Positions 11,001 to 19,587 of a stretch of 64,000 bases of DNA are shown here, piece after piece; position 1 is the first letter of the stretch; every line of letters begins with the position of its first letter. The DNA comes from Cryptomeria japonica. Lineage: Eukaryota > Streptophyta > Pinopsida > Cupressales > Cupressaceae. The position numbers and the translations under genes were made by a program. The DNA lies in the NCBI RefSeq assembly GCF_030272615.1, contig NC_081410.1, positions 192,281,619 to 192,345,618 on the forward strand, in the 5' to 3' direction. The notes under the pieces are model-generated. The model ran no database searches. It saw only the letters and a list, made by a program, of their open reading frames with translations, and was not told where the DNA came from.

Positions 11001-11651
11001 TCCATCATAATCATCAACACATTGGATGAACCTAAGAATATCTTCATCATCAGCAAAAACTTGCCAATTATATACATTATCAGGAATAGCAGGCCTAGCT
11101 TTTATTTCAATAGTAGAAATACCAGTTAGTGTTGCATCATCATTTTTTAAAGCAACATTAGCTAAGAAATCTGCCATAATATTTCTTGTTCGCTCTATCC
11201 AGTTGATAGAAAAGGCATCAAAATATTCAATAACATCCCAAACAGCATGCTTATATTGCTTTAATTTATCATTCTTGGATGCATACTTAGATCTTACCTG
11301 AGAGACAACCAGCTCTGAATCACCCATCACTTTCAATAATCGGATTCCATGCCTTTTTGCAACCTCAAGTCCTAATAACAGAGCTTCATACTCTGCAGTA
11401 TTATTTGTGCATTGGAATGCCAATAAGAATGAATATTTAAAGGTTATACCTGATGGGGATACAAAAAGAACTCCTGCTCCAGACCCTTCTTTGGAACAAG
11501 CTCCATCGAAATACATTTGCCACAATCCATACTGCTGTACTTGTAGCTCAACTACAATTGGGTCAGTGTTCTTCAATTGAGGTAATACTGGCTGAATTCT
11601 GAAATTATCTAAATCCACATCAATCATACAGTTAAGCATACTAGGGTCCAC
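8040..11651 (-). CDS. pol: Tat-like pol: plant-type RNase H - RT - degenerate RNase H - integrase
   Basis: An uninterrupted 1203-codon ORF. Domains: an additional plant/archaeal-type RNase H at residues ~43-170 with all four acidic residues (D49 in YFDGA, E87 in TAEYEA, D111 in GDSEL, D161 in ADFLANVA); RT ~345-600 (D434 in MMDGFSGYNQ, catalytic YQDD 496-499, an unusual Q for L/V/M); Gypsy RNase H ~608-760 whose first, third and fourth aspartate positions read SFAS, YVPHAA and GLGLAKL, so it should be inactive; integrase with HHCC zinc finger (H851, H858, C889, C892) and a DD-35-E triad (D922, D983, E1019). It ends ...HGRFLKHYFS without a chromodomain. It lies in the same frame as gag-protease upstream and is separated from it by one TGA at 11673-11675. 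It copies the RNA genome and integrates the cDNA, and looks coding-competent apart from that stop. Confidence 0.93.
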   Translation of the reverse strand: MDPSMLNCMIDVDLDNFRIQPVLPQLKNTDPIVVELQVQQYGLWQMYFDGACSKEGSGAGVLFVSPSGITFKYSFLLAFQCTNNTAEYEALLLGLEVAKRHGIRLLKVMGDSELVVSQVRSKYASKNDKLKQYKHAVWDVIEYFDAFSINWIERTRNIMADFLANVALKNDDATLTGISTIEIKARPAIPDNVYNWQVFADDEDILRFIQCVDDYDGQKIDCNALVEVVDGRETVFGNDIVQLETNEIPKGLVELESMFSYNDSHLHQQSTTKLEELEEVNLGTESSPKLVYIGKKLPSHVRTNLISLLKRYKHVFAWSYEDLKAYRQDLFQHEIPLLPDAKPFRQKQRPINPLLETKMQQELTKLREGGIIKPIRHSSWVSNLVPVRKKNGDIRLCVDFRNLNVASLKDNYSSPNMEAMLQRVTGCDLLSMMDGFSGYNQVLVKESEQFKTTFTTPWGTYVYVRMPFGLKNAGATFQRAMDVAFKEFINIIMVVYQDDLTCFSKKADDHCGHLEKVFDKALEFGVSLNPKKCHFGVTEGKLLGHIVSKEGIRIDPERIEAINKVSEPKNVKGIQSFLGKVNFVRRFIANFAKIVKPIVKLLKKDAKFHWDQEASKDFNEIKKAIQEAPVLKSPDYGRPFSLFSFASYHTVAAVLLQKDNEGYEHPIAFYSKSLQAAELKYETMEKQAYALVKAVKAFRPYLVNANVTAYVPHAAVKDILSQSEVTGKRCRWINRIQEFNLEIKITKLVRGLGLAKLMTESNLMNVEVHNVEVKDTLVTSIERQPWYTEIVQVLKGNTLSEGMTHNQKRTLKLKSQKYVLIQGDLYWRQRDGELLLCLDEFQARRVLNEMHDGVCGGHYSAKTTTGKIIRAGYYWPTLFKDTHVYVRRCDSCQRFSSKLKYGGALPLNPVSVEAPFVQWGIDFIGEIAEKSGRGHGWIIVATDYFTKWIEAIPTRRATSKIVIDFLMDNIVTRFGTPAKLVMDNAMCFRSEEFVGFCNSHGILMSYSSPYHPQGNGQAESSNKSLLNIIKKILEENKRSWDQKLKLALWADRITIKKSIGMSPFELVYGTQARLPVNNLLPVYKFLQEEDMEISEPMESRMIQIVEVEELRTSAHKKNQKLQLQSKYLFDKRTSLRKFQIDDMVLQWNAKGQDKGKHKKFESLWIGPFVICDLNGKDSYFLKNMNDEMQEFPVHGRFLKHYFS

Positions 11652-11672
11652 ATTTTCAACTATCTTAGGAGC

Positions 11673-14600
11673 TCATGGCTCCCTGTATAGTTTGACCTTA
11701 TTGCCACCAACAGGAATAGTAGCATAAGATAGATCTAATTGAACATTTCCCCCCACTGCTGCAGCCCACTGTCTAGAAAGTAACATGCCATAGTGGGGTT
11801 TAGTATCTGTGACAATAACATCCATTTTGTAAGTAGCTTCAGGAAATGCAGCTATTTTAACTTCTACATCTTTCATTGTACCTATCACAGGTACTTCTCT
11901 GTTATCCATGGCATAACATTTCCCATACACAGTAGTCACTGACAATCCTAATTCTTTCATGACACCATAGGGCATCACATTAGCAGTTGCTCCTGAATCT
12001 ATCATGCAGTTTTTAATTAACCGGTTATTGACTAACAGGGTAACATAAAAGGGGTCCACTTGAGAAGGCTCCTGAGTGATAGTGGTTCCAACATATACCT
12101 TTGGAGTTTGAAACTCTTGATCCCTCCCAATTTTATCTGAACCGATGGGTAATACTAAGTCACCATCAGATATACTAGAGAATAGAGACAAAGCTGCATC
12201 CTTATGTTCCTTAATCTTTAATAACTCCACTAATGGGACAGTGACCTTCATTTGAGTTAAAGCTTGGGCCATATTAAATGTGGAATAATTACACTTTTCA
12301 GTATTAGCCTTAACCTTTCCTACTTTGAATTGATTGGCCTTTTTTACTATTTCCACCTTTTGTATATCACCAGCATTTTTGGCATCTGTGGTTCTAGGGA
12401 AGTCTTTAACTTGTTCCTCTTTTTCTTGACTAGCTTTAACAGTAGCAGTAACACTGCTTGATGCCCCTTTCTTTGTGACCTCTTTTACAAACATGGAACC
12501 TGGCTCACCTTGATCAGTATCTCTCTTGGTGCTTCTCAGATTGTAATTATGTTTAGCTTTGGCAATTGCAGCCTTAGTGAGATTCCTAACCTCTTCTTCA
12601 CTAGGCCTCCTAAGATGAACTTCTTCATCTTCAATTGTTACCACATTCAATGTAGGGTGCCAAACCACGGCTAACTGCCCTTGAACTAATCTCTCGTTAT
12701 CTAGCACATCACTGCATTCACTTTGCATAGACTCCTCATCACTTTCTATGATAGTTTCAAACATATTAATATCAAGCTTTGCTTCTGGTCTCATGGATTC
12801 TTCCAGAGCTTGAGCTACTGCACACTGATGAGGAGACTGTGGTCCATCACAAGCAATACACCAGGGAGTATTTTCTACATTGTTAATAGTCTTCCCTTTC
12901 AAAGGATCTGGTGTGTCTCGGCTTTGGGCAATTTTAGGCTTCTCAACTTGGGGTTTACCATCCTTCCAATTTGTATTATATGGCATATCATGTAATCTAG
13001 GGGGTCTATCTTGCCAGTTGTAATGAGGTTTATCATTTTTGTTAACCTTAGCAGTCAAATATTTCATAGCAGTAACCAGTTTCTCTATTTTATCTTCTTC
13101 TTTAGCAACTTTGTTAGGTTGTTGTTTGGTTTCATGCCATAATCTTCCATCTGTCCTCCTTCCTAATTTTCCAGATGCCTTTCTATTACTTTCAACATTT
13201 ATGGCAATTCTAAAGGCACCCCTCAGGTTATGAGGATTTTTATCTCTGAGAATGTAAGCCATTTTGGAATCAAATGCATTATAATATGTATTAAGGCACA
13301 TATTGTCATCTAGCCTCATTACCTGATACAATCTATGCATAGCCTTTTGGAATCTAGCATTAAAATCAATGACTATTTCATTTTCAGATTTTCTAATGTT
13401 ATTGAACTCATTTAGCATGAAACTTACATTAGTCTTATCACCATACTGTTCTTGAAAGCAATTTTTGAACTCTTCCCATGAACCTATGCTAGCCACTGGA
13501 AGACCTCTGTACCAATCTCTTGCATCATCAACCAGGGATTGAACAAACAGTTTCATAATCACATCTTCATCAACTATCTCATAATCATTTATCAAATCCC
13601 CAAAAGATTTGAGATGTTCCTCAGCACTGACTGCATTGTTCCCGACAAATTTATGGAGTTTGTCTCTTAACTCAGTGGGAACATGATTTGGATAACCTGG
13701 GATCCCATCAAAAAACAATTGCTTATATTGTTCTAGATTAATCGACCTTCTTTGAAAAGGGGAAACAGTATTATTATTCCCCATAATCATCTTAGCTTTT
13801 GGGATTGGGGATTGAGATGTTTGGGTGTACTGCTTATTTGAAGGTATGTGGCTTACTGAAGCGATGTTAGTGTGCACTACTGGTTGGGTATTGACCTGAG
13901 GGAGAGAAATTTGTTGGGGATTAGGCTTACTAAGATCTTCTGATGGGAATGTAATAGGGGGAGCTTTTAGGTAGTTAATCTTTCTCTTAACTTCCTGATT
14001 TGCAGCTTCTAACTCAGCCTTTTCCAACTCCATTTGGAGGTCTTCCTTTTCCTTCCTCATCCTTTCCATCTCTCTCTCATGCGCTAGGATCCTATGAGAA
14101 ATCCCTTCTGCAGTTTTAAACTCTACTCCATCATCTACCCATATCTGTTTCCCTTTATCTAAATTAACTTTAGGGAGCTGGGAATCATTAGGAACTTCTT
14201 TACTTGGCTGGGCTACTGACTTAGGAACTGGTCTAATCTTAGGGATTAAGATCTCCCTGATCACCGGGCCTTCTTGATCACTCTTTTCCTTGTCTCTGGC
14301 AAGCACTTCAAGATCAGCTATCTGTCTAAGAAGCCTATCTCTCTCCATCATTTTGGCTTTAACTTCCTTTTCCTTATTTGCCTCCTTTTGGGCCCTCAAG
14401 GATATTAAATGATGAACTTTTTTATTTAATTCTTCAATTTCTTGAGACATCTTATCCTCATCAGGATAGTTTTCTTCAGAATCCGATGCATTAATTTGAT
14501 CTATATCAATCAAACTAATGTTCCCATCTATTGTCCTAGGAACAGAGTGCCTAATTGCATTTGAGCTAGTTCTATCTTTTGCAGAAACACTAACATGTGA

Positions 14601-15131
14601 TAAATCTCGACTTAAAATAGGCATATCATCAATATTTCCAAACAATCCTGAATGAAAACCTAAAATATCCTGATCCGAATCTCTTGAAGATGGATTTGAC
14701 TTTGCATAAACAGGTCGGTCAGGCATCTTACCAGTATTGTTGTTTTTCTGTACCCATGCAGCATTTGATGGCTCATGCATCACAGATCTCTTCTGGCCTC
14801 TTCGTGATTGCTCTGGCAGACCTTCTTGCAGGGTTTCACGAGGATGTTTCTTCATGAATGATCTTGTATGCTTATTTCCTTGCATCTTGTTTGTCTTTAT
14901 TTTAGAAATTTTATATCTCACAAGGACTGGTTCAAAAATAACAGAGTCGCCACCCACAAAACTATGGGAAATATAAACGCAAGCAGTCTTACCCACAACA
15001 CAACAATACTTTCCACAAGTCTTGGCACAGATTCTGTGTCTATATCTTTTGTGATATCTCTCCCCAGCAGAGTCGCCACTTTTGTTGTTCTCAAAATCTG
15101 ATTCCTCTTCAATGCCCTTAAAATAATACAA
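11673..15131 (-). CDS. gag-pro: Tat-like gag-protease polyprotein
   Basis: An open frame of 1152 codons. The first ~16 codons lie inside the 5' LTR (YYFKGIEEESDF). The next ~65 cover the primer site and leader, so MQGNKH at about 14885 is the likelier conventional start. It continues with basic and Ser-rich sequence, a long coiled coil (~residues 230-400; KMSQEIEELNKKVHHL..., EREMERMRKEKEDLQMELEKAELEA), the gag capsid-type domain (~500-640; LKSFGDLINDYEIVDEDVIM, DDARDWYRGLP, FQEQYGDKTN), a Cys/His cluster (CIACDGPQSPHQC) and an aspartic protease near the C-terminus (CMIDSGATANVMPYGVM, active Asp codon near 11998). It ends at TGA 11673, after which the same frame continues into pol. Readthrough or a mutation after insertion could explain the stop. 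Confidence 0.9.
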   Translation of the reverse strand: MYYFKGIEEESDFENNKSGDSAGERYHKRYRHRICAKTCGKYCCVVGKTACVYISHSFVGGDSVIFEPVLVRYKISKIKTNKMQGNKHTRSFMKKHPRETLQEGLPEQSRRGQKRSVMHEPSNAAWVQKNNNTGKMPDRPVYAKSNPSSRDSDQDILGFHSGLFGNIDDMPILSRDLSHVSVSAKDRTSSNAIRHSVPRTIDGNISLIDIDQINASDSEENYPDEDKMSQEIEELNKKVHHLISLRAQKEANKEKEVKAKMMERDRLLRQIADLEVLARDKEKSDQEGPVIREILIPKIRPVPKSVAQPSKEVPNDSQLPKVNLDKGKQIWVDDGVEFKTAEGISHRILAHEREMERMRKEKEDLQMELEKAELEAANQEVKRKINYLKAPPITFPSEDLSKPNPQQISLPQVNTQPVVHTNIASVSHIPSNKQYTQTSQSPIPKAKMIMGNNNTVSPFQRRSINLEQYKQLFFDGIPGYPNHVPTELRDKLHKFVGNNAVSAEEHLKSFGDLINDYEIVDEDVIMKLFVQSLVDDARDWYRGLPVASIGSWEEFKNCFQEQYGDKTNVSFMLNEFNNIRKSENEIVIDFNARFQKAMHRLYQVMRLDDNMCLNTYYNAFDSKMAYILRDKNPHNLRGAFRIAINVESNRKASGKLGRRTDGRLWHETKQQPNKVAKEEDKIEKLVTAMKYLTAKVNKNDKPHYNWQDRPPRLHDMPYNTNWKDGKPQVEKPKIAQSRDTPDPLKGKTINNVENTPWCIACDGPQSPHQCAVAQALEESMRPEAKLDINMFETIIESDEESMQSECSDVLDNERLVQGQLAVVWHPTLNVVTIEDEEVHLRRPSEEEVRNLTKAAIAKAKHNYNLRSTKRDTDQGEPGSMFVKEVTKKGASSSVTATVKASQEKEEQVKDFPRTTDAKNAGDIQKVEIVKKANQFKVGKVKANTEKCNYSTFNMAQALTQMKVTVPLVELLKIKEHKDAALSLFSSISDGDLVLPIGSDKIGRDQEFQTPKVYVGTTITQEPSQVDPFYVTLLVNNRLIKNCMIDSGATANVMPYGVMKELGLSVTTVYGKCYAMDNREVPVIGTMKDVEVKIAAFPEATYKMDVIVTDTKPHYGMLLSRQWAAAVGGNVQLDLSYATIPVGGNKVKLYREP
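14942..14952 (-). other. Second copy of the primer-site core in the gag leader
   Basis: TGGCGACTCTG (element sense) occurs again about 120 bp inside the element, followed by TTATTTTTGAACCAGTCC. This matches 11 nt of the genuine primer site at 15061-15078 but then diverges. It is either chance, a leftover of a former LTR boundary, or a duplicated leader. Confidence 0.5.
15061..15078 (-). other. Primer binding site, tRNA-Arg type
   Basis: Element-sense TGGCGACTCTGCTGGGGA starts 4 nt (AAAG) inside the 5' LTR. It begins TGG, complementary to a tRNA CCA end, and an acceptor arm ...AGAGTCG-CCA fits tRNA-Arg, the primer type reported for Ogre/Tat elements. The tRNA identity is from memory of the family and was not checked against a tRNA set. 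It is also read in the long open frame (as SGDSAGE). Confidence 0.8.
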
Positions 15132-15155
15132 TCCAAAATGAATGTCGAAGAGACA

Positions 15156-17501
15156 TCAAGGAGAAAGGGATTCTAGAGACAACATATGACAAGGTTTGGT
15201 TAGACCTTCTACACTTCGGACCTTTCTTATTTCACATCTAGCATTATACTTATCTATATGTTGTTTCCAGATAAATTGCACGAATGCTTCAGATGTGACA
15301 AAACTATCATCCGCTAGAAAGGCACTAGTGGCCTTCTTTATCTCAGGATCCCACTCCTGGCCTTTGAGTTCAGTTGAAGTGATGTCCATTTGTGCTTCAA
15401 TGGGCTCTTCTGGCATCCCTTCTTCCACTTCATCATATGTATACACAATCTCCCCCAAGCTGCCCAACTGAGAGAGGTATTCAGTTGGTGCTTGTTCATC
15501 TCCAATGTGGAGAGGGGATTGGGATGGGGAATATAAGGGTGTATCTGATTGCACTTCCTTCCCCACCCTCTGCTTCTTTGGGCTGTCTTGTATGTCAATG
15601 ACTTCATGTGCTTTCCTCTTCCCTTTGGATGAAGAGGGTTCCCCTCTTCCAGACACCAACACACTGTAACCTGCTTTCTTATGCAGGGTGTAATCACCAG
15701 GAGGGATGGCTTTAGTAGGAGCTGATTTCCCCAAAATCATTCTTGCTTTCTCAGGGTTGTTTTTAATTACAACTTCCCTTTTCTCCTTTATTGTCTGCAT
15801 CACATCCTCAAAACAAATAATCAAAAATTTTATCTTTTCTTCCAATGGGAAGAAGCTAGACAATGGGTCATAGCTAGCATCAAATTGATGCACAAAATCC
15901 AGGGCCTTCCTGTAAGCCACCCATTTTTCCTTCCTCAACTCCTGCTCATCTAAATCAAATTCATTCCTGATGAGGTCTTCAAGAAAGTGGAATTGATGGG
16001 GCCTACCTCTGCATGCTACTTTCTTCCGGAATACACCATTGTAGAAGTCCTCCGGATCAGCACATCTAGACACTGCAGTGGACAAATGGTAGGGTTTGAG
16101 GAAATCTTCAAAACATTTCTAGCCTCCCTTGGTGATTACAAATTGGTGGGCTACTGTAGCTGTAGGGAAAATAGTCCCTTTACCTCTACCGGTTAACTCT
16201 GCGTCTTGCAAGTCACCAATTTGTCTGAGAATCTCAGCTATTCCCACTTTGAGGGGGACCTGGTATGGTAACAAAAATGGGGTGCCTCTGAAACCAAAGA
16301 CCCTAAAAACTGTGGAGACTAGATACAAGTACATATCACCCCAGTTATGAACTATCTTGATACTCTCTACGAATTCTTTTGGTCTTAAGAATTCCAGAAG
16401 AACCTTGGGGACTCTTGGATTGTCAGAGCAAAGGAGAGTCCTTATCTTGGATGCAAAATATTTATCAAACTTTAGAAAACTTGCATCCTCTCTATCCCAT
16501 GACAATACAGTACTCCATAATTGCACCGGCATCTTTTCTCCCTCCTTTTCTTTTACCAGGTCCATTCCACTGGCGAAATAATCTCCACCTTTGAAGAGGA
16601 AGAGGTGCATCAATAGTGAATACCACCCAAATGGCCTATCCACCTTTCCATTCTTTATCCCTATCAATCCTCCATGGATAGCATCAGCAATATAGGAAGC
16701 ATAATCAAATGTAATAGCAAGAGAAGGATTCAGAATTTCAACAATCATTAACAAATAATGATTTGGCATATTAGATTCGGCATCCTCTCCCAGAACTTGG
16801 CAAAGTGCCCAATACATCCCTTTTGCCCTCAAGGTAAACACACTTAATGAAAAAGGCTCTTGTGTATTAGGCCCTACAACTGCTAACCCTCCTACTTTCA
16901 GAAAAAGTTCTTTGAGAGGCCCATTCCTGAGATGAGTCCTCTGTGCCCTGTATACCTGAGCTAATTGTGTGAAGTTTATAGGTTCCAAGAAATTGGTAAA
17001 CTCACTAAGCCCGAACGCTGTTCTCAACTCTTCCGCATTTATCTCCACGAGGGTTTTTCCATTCACATCCCGGATAAACCTGGTAACTGAATCATAATTT
17101 AATGCCATTTGGGTTAACAAATCTGTATCCATGAACACCCCTGGGACTACCAATCTCCCAACATCTAATTCCCAAATGCTATTTTGAGGAGTAGGAGAAT
17201 TCCTCATTCCAAAACCGACTTTAAATAACCCCAACCCAGACAATCCCACCTGCGGGTCTCTTAACCAATTACCCTTGTCATATAATCCTTCTCCAATTTT
17301 CAGTCGGGGAGCCCTAGGTACTAACTCTTTGGCCTTGGACGCCTGGTTAGTTGACAGCGTCAACTGCTCTAAAAATTCATCACATACACTTCTATCTAGA
17401 TAATCAACTTTACCAGAAAATTCCCTTTTAGGAGCCATTTGCAATACAACCAAATGAATATCACTTCTGAAAACACTTCTGTTATATGAGAACAATTTCA
17501 C
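15156..17501 (-). pseudogene. LTR-encoded ORF of unknown function (5' LTR copy), in frame with gag
   Basis: Same protein as in the 3' LTR: about 780 codons from ATG 17501 (or MAPKREF at ~17438, with A at -3 and G at +4) to TGA at 15156. One internal TAG at 16119-16121 replaces a TGG (Trp) present in the other LTR. The terminal TGA is a TCA (Ser) in the other LTR, so the ancestral frame did not stop here. It would have run on across the LTR edge and primer site into gag-protease (frame of 17501 = frame of 15131 = frame of 11651). The N-terminal ~500 residues are compact and mixed; the C-terminal ~200 are acidic/basic and Ser-rich. Function unknown; gag-like, ORF1-like or accessory roles are all possible. 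It lies downstream of the candidate TATA at 17937. Confidence 0.8.
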
Positions 17502-17936
17502 TTATTACAACACAAGAATGGCTGCAAAATAAGAAAGAACCTGATGCTTGCTTGAAGAAATTTGCCCTGCAACCAATTTGCCTTCTCTGTATTTGTAAAA
17601 GATAACTCTGCGTTTGCTTCCTCTGCAAAAATCCTTTTAAAAGGTATCCTTACTTGGTTGATAGGAAATCAAATGCTTGTACTCAGGGCCTTAACTATAA
17701 CATTGATTCCACATGCTTCGGCCGTCCCTTCAAAATCGAATTCATACAAGAATTCATATTTTAGCTCCAACGGGTCGCAGTCTTTCTGCAAGTGTCTCTC
17801 TGTGAATTTCATTTTGACGGCTTTGTCCTTAGTCTAAGTCCTGTCTTTTTATTGGCTGCATAATACCACGCTGCATCCGACCATTGGCTTAGAAAATCCT
17901 CTCACATTCTGTTTTGATACTGGTTGAATGTCGCTC

Positions 17937-17995
17937 TTTATACTGTGGTGGGCCCATGTTTTACCCTTTTTGCCATGTCATCATCGTGACACGTG
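17937..17995 (-). promoter_or_regulatory. Candidate LTR core promoter (G-box + TATA)
   Basis: Element-sense CACGTG (17990-17995) stands about 50 bp before TATAAA (17937-17942). A start ~30 nt further on would put the LTR ORF (ATG 17501 or 17438) about 400-470 nt into the genomic RNA, making R-U5 some 2.8 kb long. CCAAT-type elements (reverse ATTGG at ~17846 and ~17883) lie on the other side of the TATA. Motif-based only. Confidence 0.45.
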
Positions 17996-18014
17996 GACGG
18001 CTCTCATTAACTCT

Positions 18015-18894
18015 CGCTATTTGGTGGCCTTAAAAAGTGAGCACCTCACCCTTACGAAATAGCGCGGACCATTGGATCATCTTTCAAGTTGATCACCTTT
18101 TAATCCTTCGAAAAAGTCCTCAGGAATGGTGGGCCCGCTGTGTCGTCAGTGACATCTAGCATCTAGTCATCCACTGTGCTGATTTGTCGCTCTATCACTT
18201 GCCGGAAGAAGAACCATGGGGGCCCCACTTCAGTCTCGACAGGTCTATCTCAGAAATGGTGGGCCCACGGACACGCCATGGACACCTGGTTCCTCATCAT
18301 CTTCGGAGCCGACCTGTCACATTTTCAGTTGTCAAGCATACACTATAGGGACCCACAGCTTCCTTTTAGACCGCGTGTCATCAAGACACGTGGATGGTCC
18401 AGGTTAACTTTCGCTATTTCGCAGCCTTAAAAAGTGAGCATCTTACCCCTGCGAAATAGTGCGAGCCGTTAGATCCTATCTCAACTTGCTCAGCATTTAA
18501 ACCCTGTTAGGAGCTTTCAGAAGAGGTGGGCCCACGGACACGCCACGGACACCTGGCGCCCTGTCATCTTCGAAGCTGACCTGTCGACTTTTCATTCGCT
18601 GGAAGGAGCCACGGGGTCTCAATGAATTGTAAGAGCTGTCCCTGCCAGGTCACCTCCACCTGTGAGCTGACTCATCTTTGGGGCCCACTTTTGATCCTTA
18701 ATCTTAACATGCTGACTGTGGTGACCTGTGTCACGTGCTACCCTCTAATACGCCAGAGAAGACCACGTAGGGGGGCCCTACCTTCTTTGACGGCCGCAAC
18801 CTTTACTTCCTCCGCATGACACATGGATGGCTGATATTCATCCTCGCTATTTCGCAGCCTTAAAGGGTGAACACTTATCCCTTGCGAAATAGCG
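18015..18894. repeat. Three hairpin modules in the LTR upstream region (5' LTR copy)
   Basis: Counterparts of the 3' LTR hairpins at 18015-18064, 18412-18461 and 18845-18894. The first has lost pairing in its left arm (CTATTTGGTGG for CTATTTCGCGG) and the second has one arm change (AAATAGTG). The third is intact. The G-box before the second is kept (ACACGTGGATG). Confidence 0.85.
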
Positions 18895-19245
18895 CCAACC
18901 GTCGGATCTTTCCCCAAGTTGATCAGTGTTTACTGGGCCCAGCACTTTAGAAGGAAATAATAAAAGGCGAAAATTTTTCAAATAATTAACACAACCGCCT
19001 AGGTAAATAGCAAGGGGGGGAACACTTCTTATGACCCCGCGACCCATGACTTAAGTGAAATAAAGTAACGACGGAATAGAAACCAGGGGACCTAACACAA
19101 AAGATAAAGCCCAAAACTTAGAACAACCTTAAACCCTCTAGGTTTAGAATAAAGCTGAAGCATTTGGGGCCACACCCTACGAATATTTTCAAAGAACCAT
19201 AGCCAATTATGGGGAAAGAACCCAATTTTAAAAACAGTGATAACA

Positions 19246-19250
19246 AGGTG
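19246..19250. repeat. Target site duplication (right), AGGTG
   Basis: Second copy of AGGTG, directly after the right LTR's GATAACA. The interrupted chromovirus frame resumes here. Confidence 0.95.
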
Positions 19251-19573
19251 GACTTACCCGGTGATATGGCTTTGTCACCCATTTTCAATGTGGCAGATTT
19301 GGTGCAGTATAAGGGCACACTTATAATAGAAGATAGTATAGTTTCAGAGGTCTCTCAAGAACTTTCAAATTTTCCGTCACCAGTTGCACCCATTCCCCAA
19401 GCCGAGAAGGTGTTAGATTCTAGAATTTTGAAGAAAACAAGGCATACCACCTACATGGAGCACTTGGTCAAGTGGAAGAACCTTCTAGCATTAGAGGCTA
19501 CTTGGATACTTGAGGGAGACTTCTATAAGTATGGATTTCCATTTTATTTTCTGCCTCAAGGAGTCACTTGACT
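19251..19573 (+). pseudogene. Chromovirus pol, 3' part: integrase C-terminus and chromodomain
   Basis: Continuation of the element broken at 3729: KVDLPGD, then FNVADLVQYKGTL (end of the integrase C-terminal module), a variable linker, and a chromodomain (KVLDSRILKKTRHTTYMEHLVKWKNLLALEATWILEGDFYKYG) closing with a stop at 19571-19573. Chromodomains of such elements read histone marks and steer integration into heterochromatin. The aromatic positions are only partly kept. The stretch itself is open, in contrast to the rest of this element. Confidence 0.88.
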
Positions 19574-19587
19574 TCTTTTCTGTGGGA

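Larger units (their letters stand above)
3730..19245 (-). mobile_element. Tat-like Ty3/Gypsy LTR retrotransposon, 15.5 kb, nested in a chromovirus
   Basis: Full-length element in minus orientation: 5' LTR 15083-19245, primer binding site 15061-15078, gag-protease, aRNase H-RT-RNase H-integrase, 3' LTR 3730-7892. LTRs are the same length (4163 bp) and I counted about 55 substitutions and no indels between them, many of the C/T and G/A kind expected from methylated-C decay, so it is fairly young. Ends are TG...CA and a 5-bp AGGTG duplication flanks it. Assignment to the Tat/Ogre group rests on the primer site type, the second (plant-type) RNase H, integrase after RNase H and no chromodomain. 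Oddities are the LTR-borne ORF in frame with gag, the RNase H order, and no visible polypurine tract next to the 3' LTR. Confidence 0.95.
15083..19245 (-). repeat. 5' LTR of the Tat-like element (4163 bp)
   Basis: Begins TGTTGTTC and ends GATAACA on the plus strand, directly before the AGGTG duplication. It aligns end to end with 3730-7892. Differences are denser in the CpG-rich upstream half (about 30 of the 55) than in the ORF half. Confidence 0.95.

Noticed and set aside
3730-19245. Plus orientation for the Tat-like element, based on the primer-site-like motif at 7893
   Set aside because: All enzymes are on the minus strand and the site at 15061 begins with the required TGG next to an LTR end; the 7893 motif is a weaker match.
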